This document shows, piece after piece, positions 6,845-13,625 of a stretch of DNA of 15,687 nucleotides. Both the position numbers and the translations under genes were made by a program. The notes beneath the pieces were generated by a model. That model did no database searches. It was not told where the DNA came from and saw only the letters and a program-made list of their open reading frames with translations. The DNA comes from Candidatus Roizmanbacteria bacterium RIFCSPHIGHO2_01_FULL_39_8. GTDB taxonomy: Bacteria > Patescibacteriota > Microgenomatia > UBA1406 > GWC2-37-13. The DNA lies in contig MFZI01000081.1 of assembly GCA_001789355.1 (NCBI GenBank), positions 1-15,687 of the forward strand, in the 5' to 3' direction. Numbering within the stretch: position 1 is the first letter of the stretch; every line of letters starts with the position of its first letter.

Positions 6845-7540
6845 ATGCACTTATATAAAAAACATACACAAAAAACGTATTCAATTATTTCGGATCTTTA
6901 CACCTCTGACTTCGAGAAGGATTATGGGAATTTTCATTTTATCGATCAGTTTCTTAAACTCATAAAACTCCATAAATTAGAACTATATCCGCTCGTTGAC
7001 TTGGGTACTGGTCCAGGAACAGCGATAAATTATATTTTGAATAAACAACATAATCTTTCTTCAATAAGCGGGGTAGATTTCGAAAAAAAATTTTGTGATT
7101 ATCTCAAGAATAAATACAAAACCTTTAACCGGATAAAAATAATTCATGAGGATATGGTCGATTTTACATCAAAACAAAAAAAGAATTCCGTCGGATCGTA
7201 TATCGCGTGTTATTCAATCATACATTTACCTGATCATGAAATTGACGAGTTGTTCATGTTCATTCAAAGGAGTCTAGTCAAGAAAGGACTTTTCATTTTT
7301 TCCTGTTTTCGGGGGACAAAAAAGGAATTGGAACAAGAGCGGTATCAGGTCATTCGAGACTTGCGTCTTCATCACGATGAACCTTTGATGACGTTTATGA
7401 ATTACTTTACCGAAACAGAGCTAAAGAAGAGGCTGTATAATATAGGCTTCGAAATTATAAAGATAGAAGTAGTTAATCCATCATCAAGAGTTGAAGATAT
7501 CCCAAAGAAACAAATCTGGGTTATTGTAGAAAAGATTTAG
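6845..7540 (+). CDS. Class I SAM-dependent methyltransferase
   Basis: This protein of 231 residues carries motif I LVDLGTGPGTA (50-60) for S-adenosylmethionine, an acidic residue at the end of strand 2 (Asp78 in GVDFE), HEDMVDF (101-107, the motif II region) and YSIIHLPD (123-130, motif IV region) followed by a helix and the strand GLFIFSCF. This is the Rossmann-like methyltransferase fold of the small-molecule (Methyltransf_11/25) type. The substrate is not evident; no DNA or RNA methylase signature is present. CutA follows after 11 bases, so the two are probably cotranscribed. The start lies only 62 bases from the divergent MFS start, and no ribosome binding site is visible. Confidence 0.85.
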   Translation: MHLYKKHTQKTYSIISDLYTSDFEKDYGNFHFIDQFLKLIKLHKLELYPLVDLGTGPGTAINYILNKQHNLSSISGVDFEKKFCDYLKNKYKTFNRIKIIHEDMVDFTSKQKKNSVGSYIACYSIIHLPDHEIDELFMFIQRSLVKKGLFIFSCFRGTKKELEQERYQVIRDLRLHHDEPLMTFMNYFTETELKKRLYNIGFEIIKIEVVNPSSRVEDIPKKQIWVIVEKI

Positions 7541-7551
7541 AAAACACTAAC

Positions 7552-7863
7552 ATGAAAAAAATTCTCATTTTTCTTACTTGTGCAAATAAAAAAGAAGCAG
7601 ACATAATTTCCAAGACTTTGTTAGAAAAGAAATTAGTAGTATGTATCAAAAAATCTCCGGTTGTCTCGAGTTTTTTGTGGAAGGGAAAAACCAATTCGTC
7701 TAAGGAAATCCTCCTTATTATGGATTCTATCGACGACAAATTTGAGGGGATTGAGAGAGAAGTCCGCAAACTACATAGTTACAATGCTTTTGTTTTAATC
7801 GCTATTCCAGTCGTTAAAGCCTCCAGAGGAATCGAAGAATGGATGCGAGAAGAACTTAAATAA
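7552..7863 (+). CDS. cutA: CutA1-family protein (divalent cation tolerance)
   Basis: This protein of 103 residues matches the usual length and pattern of CutA1: an N-terminal strand ending LTCANKKEADII (8-19), LLEKKLVVCIKK (23-34), a central FLWKGKTNSSKEILLIM (41-57) and LHSYNAFVLIAIPV (74-87), where family members have LHPYEVPEIIALPI. CutA1 forms a very stable PII-like trimer and has been linked to copper and other divalent metals, but its true role is unsettled. The family's conserved HPYE is changed to HSYN. It follows the methyltransferase by 11 bases and ends exactly where the convergent aminotransferase gene ends, with no base between the stops. Confidence 0.9.
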   Translation: MKKILIFLTCANKKEADIISKTLLEKKLVVCIKKSPVVSSFLWKGKTNSSKEILLIMDSIDDKFEGIEREVRKLHSYNAFVLIAIPVVKASRGIEEWMREELK

Positions 7864-9120
7864 TCAGTTTAGTTTTTTAATGACGTCAATAAGTATTTCC
7901 AATCCCTGATTGAGTGTCTTTCTTTCTATGGTAAGTGGAGGCATGAGTTGAATATTACTATCATGATCCGAAATAGTATGCAGACCTTTCTTTAATGTCT
8001 CATCAACTATTTTTTCCGTAAGTTGTTTATTTTTTTCTTTCGTTTTTTTACTCTTCACGAAGTCAATCCCGATTTCCATCCCAATTCCACGTATGTCTCC
8101 TACTTTTGGATTATCTTCTAATTCTTTTTTCAAAATACTCATGATGTATACCCCATCTTTTCCTGCCTTCTCCCAAACTCTATCACGTTTATGAATTTCC
8201 AGACTCTTTAGTACCGCTGCACAGGCAATCGGAGTCCAACCAAAAGTAGAATAGATTTGAGATTTATTGCACGTTTTTTGTCCTATTTTGGCAGTTGTTA
8301 CCATTGCTCCAATCGCTGCGGCTCCATTGCTCATTCCCTTAGCGAAAGTAACGATATCAGGAGTAACTTGCTCCAACTCCATTGCAAATAGTTTGCCACA
8401 TCTGGAGAATCCAGTACCGACCTCGTCAAGGATCAGTAATGTTCCGTAGCGTGCAGTAAGTCTTCGCACGGTTTTTAAAAAACCTTCAGGGGCTACATAT
8501 GTTGATCCCCAACCGGTAATAATGCCGGCTTCGGTAACAATTGCAGCGACATCCCTTTTTTTCAATATATTCTCGAGCCTGGTTGAAAAATCTGCCAAAA
8601 GCTCATCCGGTTTTTTGTTCGTCCGATACATATTTGGATAGTCAATATGGATTAGCTCGCCGGGGATTGGGCCAAATCTTTTCCACGCAGCGTATTCGGG
8701 AGGATATCCGATTGCAGTCACTGCCAAAGAATGTCCGTGATAGTGGTCTCTAAAACCAAGGATTTTTTTTCTTCCGGCAAAGGATCGGGCAGTTTTGATC
8801 GCTTCTTCATTTGCTTCCGTCCCTCCAGTTGCCCTTACTGCAATAGTTAATTCTCGAGGAAGAGAATCGGTAAGTTTTTTAGCGAGTTCATTCTGTATTG
8901 GGTCGGCTGTCCATCCGGGGTTATATGTATTTTTTTTGGCTTGTTCAATGATCGCTCGAGTTATTTCAGGATGATTCCAACCGAGATTTGTCACATTCCA
9001 GGCAGAAGTGAAGTCAATTAATTTATTTCCCTCTCCATCCCAAATAAAACTTCCGCTTGCTTTCGAAATATCAAATCGCCAATCCGAAAAATCATTGAAG
9101 AGTAAGTGATTTTTTATCAT
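7864..9120 (-). CDS. Class III pyridoxal-phosphate aminotransferase
   Basis: This protein of 418 residues is full-length for acetylornithine/4-aminobutyrate-type aminotransferases. Visible are the PLP phosphate-binding stretch ATGGTEANEEAIK (97-109), YHGHS (127-131), TEAGIITGWG (196-205, in place of the common EPVQG-like motif), LDEVGTGFSR with Asp232 that pairs with the pyridine nitrogen, and TFAKGMSNG with Lys261 forming the Schiff base. It transfers an amino group from an amino acid or omega-amine to a keto acid or aldehyde; the exact substrate is open. Its ATG overlaps the acetyltransferase stop by four bases, making it the last gene of the 11976-7864 operon. A two-step amine modification with the acetyltransferase is conceivable but unproven. 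Confidence 0.9.
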   Translation of the reverse strand: MIKNHLLFNDFSDWRFDISKASGSFIWDGEGNKLIDFTSAWNVTNLGWNHPEITRAIIEQAKKNTYNPGWTADPIQNELAKKLTDSLPRELTIAVRATGGTEANEEAIKTARSFAGRKKILGFRDHYHGHSLAVTAIGYPPEYAAWKRFGPIPGELIHIDYPNMYRTNKKPDELLADFSTRLENILKKRDVAAIVTEAGIITGWGSTYVAPEGFLKTVRRLTARYGTLLILDEVGTGFSRCGKLFAMELEQVTPDIVTFAKGMSNGAAAIGAMVTTAKIGQKTCNKSQIYSTFGWTPIACAAVLKSLEIHKRDRVWEKAGKDGVYIMSILKKELEDNPKVGDIRGIGMEIGIDFVKSKKTKEKNKQLTEKIVDETLKKGLHTISDHDSNIQLMPPLTIERKTLNQGLEILIDVIKKLN

Positions 9121-9557
9121 GTTTGTAAGTCTTTAGTCATCCAGATAAATTTGTAACCTTCATAAAAACCCATTTTTTTCCAGAAATAAAAACCTTTCTT
9201 ATTTTTTGTATCAACAACAAGAGCGATGCTTTCAATTCCTTTGGCCGCTAATCTTCCTTCGGCTTCGATTAAAAGCATATTCCCCAGGCCTTTTTTCCTA
9301 AAGCGAGGGGTAATATAAGCCCCTACACAATATGCCCAATCACGTAGATTATACATAAAAAGCATTCCGATTAGTTCATTTTTATGTTTAGCTACGAGAA
9401 GCGAGTCTTCTTTTGGTTCAGAAACAAGTTTTTTTAATGATTTTTTCGAGAACCATTTATATTTTTCATCTGACCATAATTCCCAATTTTCTTCTCCCCA
9501 CTTCCATAACGTATCCACATCCGCAACTGAAGCATCCATAATTTGAATATCTTTCAT
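9117..9557 (-). CDS. GNAT-family N-acetyltransferase
   Basis: This protein of 146 residues has the GNAT pattern: an N-terminal strand IQIMDASVADVD, a middle strand ELIGMLFMYN (61-70), then ITPRFRKKGLGNMLL (82-96), whose RKKGLG is the acetyl-CoA pyrophosphate-binding loop, and the C-terminal KGFYFWKKMGF (121-131), the usual motif B. It moves an acetyl group from acetyl-CoA to an amine; the acceptor is unknown. It starts six bases after the VKOR-DHODH stop and overlaps the aminotransferase start, so it is translated as part of that operon. Confidence 0.88.
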   Translation of the reverse strand: MKDIQIMDASVADVDTLWKWGEENWELWSDEKYKWFSKKSLKKLVSEPKEDSLLVAKHKNELIGMLFMYNLRDWAYCVGAYITPRFRKKGLGNMLLIEAEGRLAAKGIESIALVVDTKNKKGFYFWKKMGFYEGYKFIWMTKDLQT

Positions 9558-9563
9558 ATAAAA

Positions 9564-11114
9564 TTATGTCTCAACCCCCACCGCTTGGGAAATATGTGTG
9601 AAACCATCTTTTTCCAGTCTTTCGATAAGACCATAGTTGATTTGAGCGATGAGTTGGGGGCCTTGGAAGATCATACCGGTGATAAGCTGAACTAAAGAAG
9701 CTCCGAGTTTTATTTTTGCATATGCGTCTTCAGCAGAAAAAATTCCTCCACACCCAATAATCACGAGTCTTTTGCTGTACTTTTTATAGGCAAGTTTGAT
9801 CAACTCATTGGATCGTTTGAATGTAGGTTTTCCGCTGAAGTTCCCTTCGTGAAATTTTGCAACTTCGCTTCTTACCAGTGCCGGATCACGCCTATTTTTT
9901 TGCAGGTTACCAATAATTACACCAGCAATATTGAATTTTGCAATTACCCCCAACATTTCAAGAAACTCCTTATCCGTCTTTTCAATAGGCATCTTGATAA
10001 AAATGGGTTTTTTTATTTTAAGTTTCTCGACTACTGTAAGAAGATCTCTTAAATTTTTTGGGGGATAGAAAGTTACGCTCCCGAATAGGTTTGGACAACT
10101 GATGTTTAATTCATAATAGCTATGTTTTACTTTCGATCGTTCGAATTTCTTGAAGGTTTCAATAATATCTCTAATCCCTTCTTTTTGTGTATTGATTTTT
10201 GTAGAGTTTGTTTTGCCGATGCTTATCCCGATAGGAGTCTGAAACGTCTTGTTTCTTAATTTTCTGATAATTTCTTCTGCTCCTGGATTCTTGAATCCTT
10301 TATTGACCATGAGGGATTGAGATTTCGGTAATCTTCCTAGGCGCGGTTTAAGATTTCCCTCATAGGGTTTGTTCGTGATGGTTCCAATAGATTGAAACCC
10401 AAAGCCTACGATTGGAGAAACGTTAGGCAATTTTGCAAGGTAGTCAAATCCGGCAGCCAGACCGACCGGATTTTCAAACGTAATTCCGGCAATTTTTTGT
10501 TTTAGAAATAGATCTTTAACTTGGGCGATTCGACGAACTAGTCTATTGAGAATTGGAATCTTTGCTATAATTTCGCCAGTCGCGAGCATCGTTTCGTGAA
10601 TAATTTCTGGGTCGACTAGAAACAAAATAGGCTTGACCATTCTTTGATAAAATAGAGCAAAGCCAAGAAGTATCAACTCTTTTTTCTCTCGTCGCAAAAA
10701 AATAGCGGTAAGGGCAAAAATAATAAAACTGATGATGGCTGAAAGCGTGCAGTATAAACAAATACTCCCAATGATAAAAAACTGGACATACATAAAATAG
10801 GAAGAGGCAAAGGCCCCAGCTATAGACTGGATAACTATAAGATAGGTAAATATTTTTTTCTTAGTAAATAATGCAAGTATGGTATTGATAAAAAAGAGAC
10901 TGTAGTGGATGAGGCCGATGAGTGCAACCGGAATTCCAAATAGGAGCGAATATTGACTCCGCAAAACTTTTCCGCAGTCAATAAGTAGGGAAAGCCAAGC
11001 GTGGGTTGGACAAGGAGGGATAAAATTTGCGTAGTGTTCGTACGTAAGATAAGAAGAATCAAGGACCCCTAAAAAAATAAGCAATGTGAGTAAAGATAGA
11101 ATATTTCGTTTCAT
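9564..11114 (-). CDS. VKOR-dihydroorotate dehydrogenase fusion protein
   Basis: Numbering is from the ATG at 11114 (516 residues); a TTG at 11132 would add six but overlaps the upstream gene. Residues 1-140 form a complete VKOR domain of four helices: loop cysteines C35 and C47 (DCGKVLRSQYSLLFGIP), conserved Ser53, and the CLYC active pair C119/C122 at the start of helix 4. KKK and RREKKE after helices 2 and 4 place the cysteines outside and the C-terminus in the cytoplasm. Residues about 150-516 are a dihydroorotate dehydrogenase with the class 2 N-terminal extension (LDPE/H-like VDPEIIHE, 167-174), GLAAGFD (218-224), GFGFQSIGTIT (237-247), NISCPN (337-342), K374, N403 and the FMN phosphate loops GCGGI and GASLVQ. 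The catalytic base is Cys340, where class 2 enzymes have Ser. Tyr225 replaces the conserved Lys. Both halves normally use quinones. Confidence 0.9.
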   Translation of the reverse strand: MKRNILSLLTLLIFLGVLDSSYLTYEHYANFIPPCPTHAWLSLLIDCGKVLRSQYSLLFGIPVALIGLIHYSLFFINTILALFTKKKIFTYLIVIQSIAGAFASSYFMYVQFFIIGSICLYCTLSAIISFIIFALTAIFLRREKKELILLGFALFYQRMVKPILFLVDPEIIHETMLATGEIIAKIPILNRLVRRIAQVKDLFLKQKIAGITFENPVGLAAGFDYLAKLPNVSPIVGFGFQSIGTITNKPYEGNLKPRLGRLPKSQSLMVNKGFKNPGAEEIIRKLRNKTFQTPIGISIGKTNSTKINTQKEGIRDIIETFKKFERSKVKHSYYELNISCPNLFGSVTFYPPKNLRDLLTVVEKLKIKKPIFIKMPIEKTDKEFLEMLGVIAKFNIAGVIIGNLQKNRRDPALVRSEVAKFHEGNFSGKPTFKRSNELIKLAYKKYSKRLVIIGCGGIFSAEDAYAKIKLGASLVQLITGMIFQGPQLIAQINYGLIERLEKDGFTHISQAVGVET

Positions 11115-11121
11115 TGTCTTG

Positions 11122-11976
11122 CTATTTAACAAGTATGGCGCTCCCTATTATACTTAAAATTGACCCGATTATTTTTCTAAGAATATTGTTTCTCTCCCTA
11201 AGGAAGACTGTTCCAAGAACTACTATTAGTATAATCGAGAGAAGATTCAAAATAGCTATTTGAGAAGAATTGTTTCCCATTTTGAGAGCGGAAAAAAAAG
11301 ATATGGAGGAGATCGAAAAGAGTAAACACATGACGAGCATTTTAATAAATATATGTTTTTTAAATAAAGTCTTTACGTTTTTCATTTTTTTAAAATTCAG
11401 TAATCCAATAAATAGGGCAGGAAGAATGAAAGCTATAGTTACGTACGGATAAACTGAAAAATAACTAAGAAGATAACGATCATTTGTTACTGCAAAACCC
11501 ATGCACATTGCTCCAAGTAGAGCTAGTAGTTCACCTCTGGAAAATTTTAAATGCATGGATTTAATCGTAACTAAAACGACTGAAATCAAAATTAGTAAAG
11601 CTCCTAAAAATTGAGTTGAGTAAAGCCCCTCTTTTAATAAAATTGATGAGGCTATCAACGTAAATAAGCCTCTAGTCGCAAAGATTATGGTAAACTCCGA
11701 AGCCTCAAGCATTTTAAGCGCTTTAAAAGTGAATATATTCCCGATCCCATACAAAAGAGTAAGAAGTGTTAGATTAATGAGTAGAGGCTGCACCCTAGGA
11801 ATTGTCATGTCTGCTGTTAAATAACCGAAAATACCAATGATGAATCCCGTTAATAACTGAAAAATTACAGAGTAAGAGACTGGATCACTTTTGTTTCCTT
11901 TCATAAGAATTCTTTGAGTAAGAATAGCCAAGGAGTAACTAAGGATACTAATGGAAAGAAGCATCTGCCAGCTCAT
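11122..11976 (-). CDS. EamA/DMT-family transporter
   Basis: This protein of 284 residues has about ten hydrophobic helices in two halves. Each half ends with the family's usual acidic loop before the last helix (LLKEGLYSTQFLGALLI at about 118-134, and FLRERNNILRKIIGS near the C-terminus). It is probably an inner-membrane exporter or exchanger of small metabolites. It is the first gene of the minus-strand operon; its stop is seven bases before the VKOR-DHODH ATG. A TATAAT ends eight bases before its ATG with no ribosome binding site, suggesting a leaderless or nearly leaderless message. It is unrelated in sequence detail to the EamA protein at 4637-5542. Confidence 0.85.
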   Translation of the reverse strand: MSWQMLLSISILSYSLAILTQRILMKGNKSDPVSYSVIFQLLTGFIIGIFGYLTADMTIPRVQPLLINLTLLTLLYGIGNIFTFKALKMLEASEFTIIFATRGLFTLIASSILLKEGLYSTQFLGALLILISVVLVTIKSMHLKFSRGELLALLGAMCMGFAVTNDRYLLSYFSVYPYVTIAFILPALFIGLLNFKKMKNVKTLFKKHIFIKMLVMCLLFSISSISFFSALKMGNNSSQIAILNLLSIILIVVLGTVFLRERNNILRKIIGSILSIIGSAILVK

Positions 11977-11984
11977 ATGCTAAA

Positions 11985-11990
11985 ATTATA
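11985..11990 (-). promoter_or_regulatory. -10 box of the VKOR-DHODH operon
   Basis: TATAAT reads on the minus strand and ends eight bases before the ATG at 11976, so transcription should begin at or within two bases of the start codon. TTTACT at 12010-12015 on the same strand is a possible -35 box, but a 19-base spacer is long. Confidence 0.5.
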
Positions 11991-12057
11991 TACCACTCCG
12001 CTTTGATTTAGTAAAAATTAATTATGATCTAAATTAAGCTACGTTAGGTATAAACCA

Positions 12058-12471
12058 ATGTATGAAAAATATCTAATCGTGTATTGTCTTGGAGCCTTTA
12101 TTCTGGATGATAACGGAAGGATGTTGATCGTCCGAAAATCCGAAAGAGAAGCGATTGATCCGGGACTCTGGGTAGTTCCGGGAGGGAAAGTGAAAAAGGA
12201 TGAAGGCGTTATCGCTGCTTTGAAACGAGAAGTGAATGAAGAGACCGGTCTTTTGGTAGTCAGATATGAGTGGATTGGTGAAGACGTATTCAAAGTGGAA
12301 GATAAATTCTTTCACGCAGCCCATTTCTTATGTAAAGTAAAGTCAGATAAAAGGATTAAACTGGAAAAGAGTTTGACTGAATATCGATGGATTATCAAAA
12401 AAGAAATGAGGCATTACCAATTCCCAGTAAATATTAAAAAGGAGATATTGAATGTATTCAATCATGTATGA
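12058..12471 (+). CDS. Nudix hydrolase
   Basis: This protein of 137 residues has a perfect Nudix box: Gly43, five residues, Glu49, seven residues, then REVNEETGL (57-65), matching GX5EX7REUXEEXGU with its magnesium-binding glutamates. It hydrolyses a nucleoside diphosphate linked to another group; the N-terminal strands (YLIVYCLGAFILDD, RMLIVRKS) are of the small single-domain type such as MutT-like or ADP-ribose pyrophosphatases, and the precise substrate cannot be read. Its last codon overlaps the following cupin ATG (ATGA), suggesting coupled translation. A weak TAGG lies ten bases upstream of the start. Confidence 0.9.
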   Translation: MYEKYLIVYCLGAFILDDNGRMLIVRKSEREAIDPGLWVVPGGKVKKDEGVIAALKREVNEETGLLVVRYEWIGEDVFKVEDKFFHAAHFLCKVKSDKRIKLEKSLTEYRWIIKKEMRHYQFPVNIKKEILNVFNHV

Positions 12472-12818
12472 AATTGTTGATTAAAAAATCGGAAATTAAG
12501 AGAATCCAGGAACACCCAGGGTCAACCTTCCATGAGTACAACCTGCCTTTTCAGAATGTATCGGTTGGAGTCTCTGAAATTAGCGGCCGTTATCCACATT
12601 CCGGATTCGACGTAGACCAGGAAGTAGAACAAGTTTGGTACATAGAACAAGGAAAAGGAAGAGTATGGCTCCTTAACAGTTTTTATGAGCTATCAGAAGG
12701 GGATATGGTTCTTATACCCAAAGGCGAAAAATATTGGATAGAGGGAACGAATCTAAAACTTGTTGTGGTAAGCAGTCCACCATGGTTTCCAAAACAGCAT
12801 ACTCATATCAGTAAATGA
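12468..12818 (+). CDS. Small cupin-domain protein lacking the metal-binding histidines
   Basis: This protein of 116 residues is a single cupin barrel: motif 1 region VDQEVEQVWYIEQGKGRVW (49-67) and motif 2 region LSEGDMVLIPKGEKYWIEG (75-93). The fold signature is clear (EQVWYIEQGKG, GDMVLIPKG), but the HxH and Glu of motif 1 are replaced by Asp/Gln/Glu, and the histidine of motif 2 (usually IPxGxxH) is Tyr89. It therefore probably does not bind a catalytic metal in the usual way and may be a sugar-phosphate isomerase/epimerase relative or a binding protein. It is coupled to the Nudix gene, hinting at a shared nucleotide-sugar substrate, which is inference only. Confidence 0.8.
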   Translation: MKLLIKKSEIKRIQEHPGSTFHEYNLPFQNVSVGVSEISGRYPHSGFDVDQEVEQVWYIEQGKGRVWLLNSFYELSEGDMVLIPKGEKYWIEGTNLKLVVVSSPPWFPKQHTHISK

Positions 12819-12832
12819 GAAACTATTGGAGA

Positions 12833-12854
12833 CTATTTACTCATAAGTAAATAG
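12833..12854. repeat. Perfect hairpin at the convergent gene junction
   Basis: CTATTTACT and AGTAAATAG are exact 9-base inverted arms around CATA. The hairpin contains the stop codon and last residues of the minus-strand EamA gene and lies 15 bases past the cupin stop. It is AT-rich and not followed by a T-tract on either strand, so it is at best a weak bidirectional 3'-end signal; a chance palindrome is possible. Confidence 0.5.
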
Positions 12855-13258
12855 AGACCAACGAGAGCAACGACAAAACCCGCAAGTTGTTTGGCATGAA
12901 TTGGCTCTTTTAATATAAGTATTCCTAATACTACGCTTACTGCAATCATACCTATCCGTACCAGTGGTATGCCTATCGATAAGTTTGCTCCGGCGGAAAA
13001 AGTTTTAAGAAAGAAAAGCGAGGCAAAAGATATTGCAACCCCTGCAAGTATGCTGTTTTTAAGCCCCCCCGGTTTTATAAAAAGATTTTCCCCTCTCATC
13101 ACCGAATAGATAATAAATAAGATCATGGCTATTACTGGGATAATGCTAATAATAAGGTTTCCCAATCCGTCATGGATCTTGCCGCCAGTTTGTTTCACGA
13201 AGAAATCAAATATCCCATAGGTTATGAGTGCTAGAATAGCGAAAATTAACCAATTCAT
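12833..13258 (-). CDS. Half-size EamA-domain membrane protein
   Basis: This protein of 141 residues has five predicted helices and ends with the EamA half-domain signature (IPLVRIGMIAVSVVLGILIL, KEPIHAKQLAGFVVALVGLY). It is one half of the ordinary ten-helix DMT transporter. No truncated remainder is present: it starts with a clean MNWLIFAILALI helix and stops after LLMSK, so it is an intact short form that must work as a dimer or with a partner, like small multidrug resistance proteins. Its promoter TTGATT-N16-TATAGT puts the transcript start at the ATG. It is divergent from the DUF2795-like gene and convergent with the cupin. Confidence 0.85.
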   Translation of the reverse strand: MNWLIFAILALITYGIFDFFVKQTGGKIHDGLGNLIISIIPVIAMILFIIYSVMRGENLFIKPGGLKNSILAGVAISFASLFFLKTFSAGANLSIGIPLVRIGMIAVSVVLGILILKEPIHAKQLAGFVVALVGLYLLMSK

Positions 13259-13264
13259 ATTTAG

Positions 13265-13292
13265 ACTATAACAAATTTAATTAACAAATCAA
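13265..13292 (-). promoter_or_regulatory. Promoter of the half-size EamA gene, leaderless
   Basis: On the minus strand TTGATT (13292-13287) and TATAGT (13270-13265) are separated by 16 bases. The -10 box ends six bases before the ATG at 13258, so the predicted transcript starts at the start codon. No ribosome binding site is present. Confidence 0.55.
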
Positions 13293-13339
13293 TCTCATAA
13301 AAGATGATATACATTTGTAATTACTGATCCTTGCTGTTA

Positions 13340-13373
13340 ACATAATTCTGTGATACGTATCACAGAATTATGT
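13340..13373. promoter_or_regulatory. 34-bp perfect palindrome, probable operator of the DUF2795-like gene
   Basis: The sequence is its own exact reverse complement over 34 bases, centred between 13356 and 13357. Its core CTGTGATACGTATCACAG matches the operator at 2829-2850 in both half-sites (TGTGAT-N4-ATCACA). It lies 24 bases upstream of the small gene at 13398. A possible -10 box (CATAAT, 13341-13346) lies in its left arm, without a good -35. As RNA it could fold into a long hairpin, but the shared core points to protein binding. Confidence 0.75.
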
Positions 13374-13382
13374 GACTATGTG

Positions 13383-13392
13383 AGGAGGTGAT
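13383..13392 (+). promoter_or_regulatory. Exceptionally strong ribosome binding site
   Basis: AGGAGGTGAT is ten continuous bases complementary to the usual bacterial 16S rRNA 3' end. GGAGG ends nine bases before the ATG at 13398. It decides that start and contrasts with nearly every other gene in the window, which has none. Confidence 0.85.
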
Positions 13393-13397
13393 TCAAG

Positions 13398-13616
13398 ATG
13401 AAAGATATGAAAGGTGCGATGGATCATTTAAAAGCCCATCAAAAATATCCAGCTACTTACGATGAATTAGTGAAAGAGTGTAATAATCTTTCTGATTTTT
13501 CTGCAGAAGATAAAAAGCAGTTCATGGAGATGCTTCCAAAAAAAACCTATAATTCAGCAGAAGAAGTAATGGAAGCTCTTGGTTGGTCGGGAAAAGGACA
13601 AATGGGTCAAATGTAA
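13398..13616 (+). CDS. DUF2795-like small protein
   Basis: This protein of 72 residues is acidic to neutral and soluble. The run HQKYPATYDELVKECNNL, then EMLPKKTYNSAEEVMEALG, follows the DUF2795 pattern in which a YPAS-like helix start, a LP(D/K)xxYxSxxEV turn and a final EALG recur. Function is unknown for the family. Met-rich ends (MKDMKGAM and QMGQM) are striking but of unclear meaning. The gene is alone on its strand, behind a 34-bp palindrome and a near-ideal ribosome binding site, so it is likely tightly controlled and strongly translated when on. The operator shared with the ArsR operon suggests a role in the same stress response. It is convergent with the nuclease gene. Confidence 0.75.
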   Translation: MKDMKGAMDHLKAHQKYPATYDELVKECNNLSDFSAEDKKQFMEMLPKKTYNSAEEVMEALGWSGKGQMGQM

Positions 13617-13625
13617 ACTATTTTC

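Noticed and set aside
7093..7103. TTTTGTGATTA resembling an operator half-site
   Set aside because: It lies inside the methyltransferase coding region, far from any promoter, and is not symmetric.
7855..7877. AT-rich bulged stem followed by six T residues at the end of cutA
   Set aside because: The stem is about six A-T-rich pairs with a bulge, so it is not convincing as a terminator.
11115..11132. TTG start six codons upstream for the VKOR-DHODH gene
   Set aside because: It overlaps the upstream EamA stop, and the ATG at 11114 gives a normal MKRN start before the first helix.
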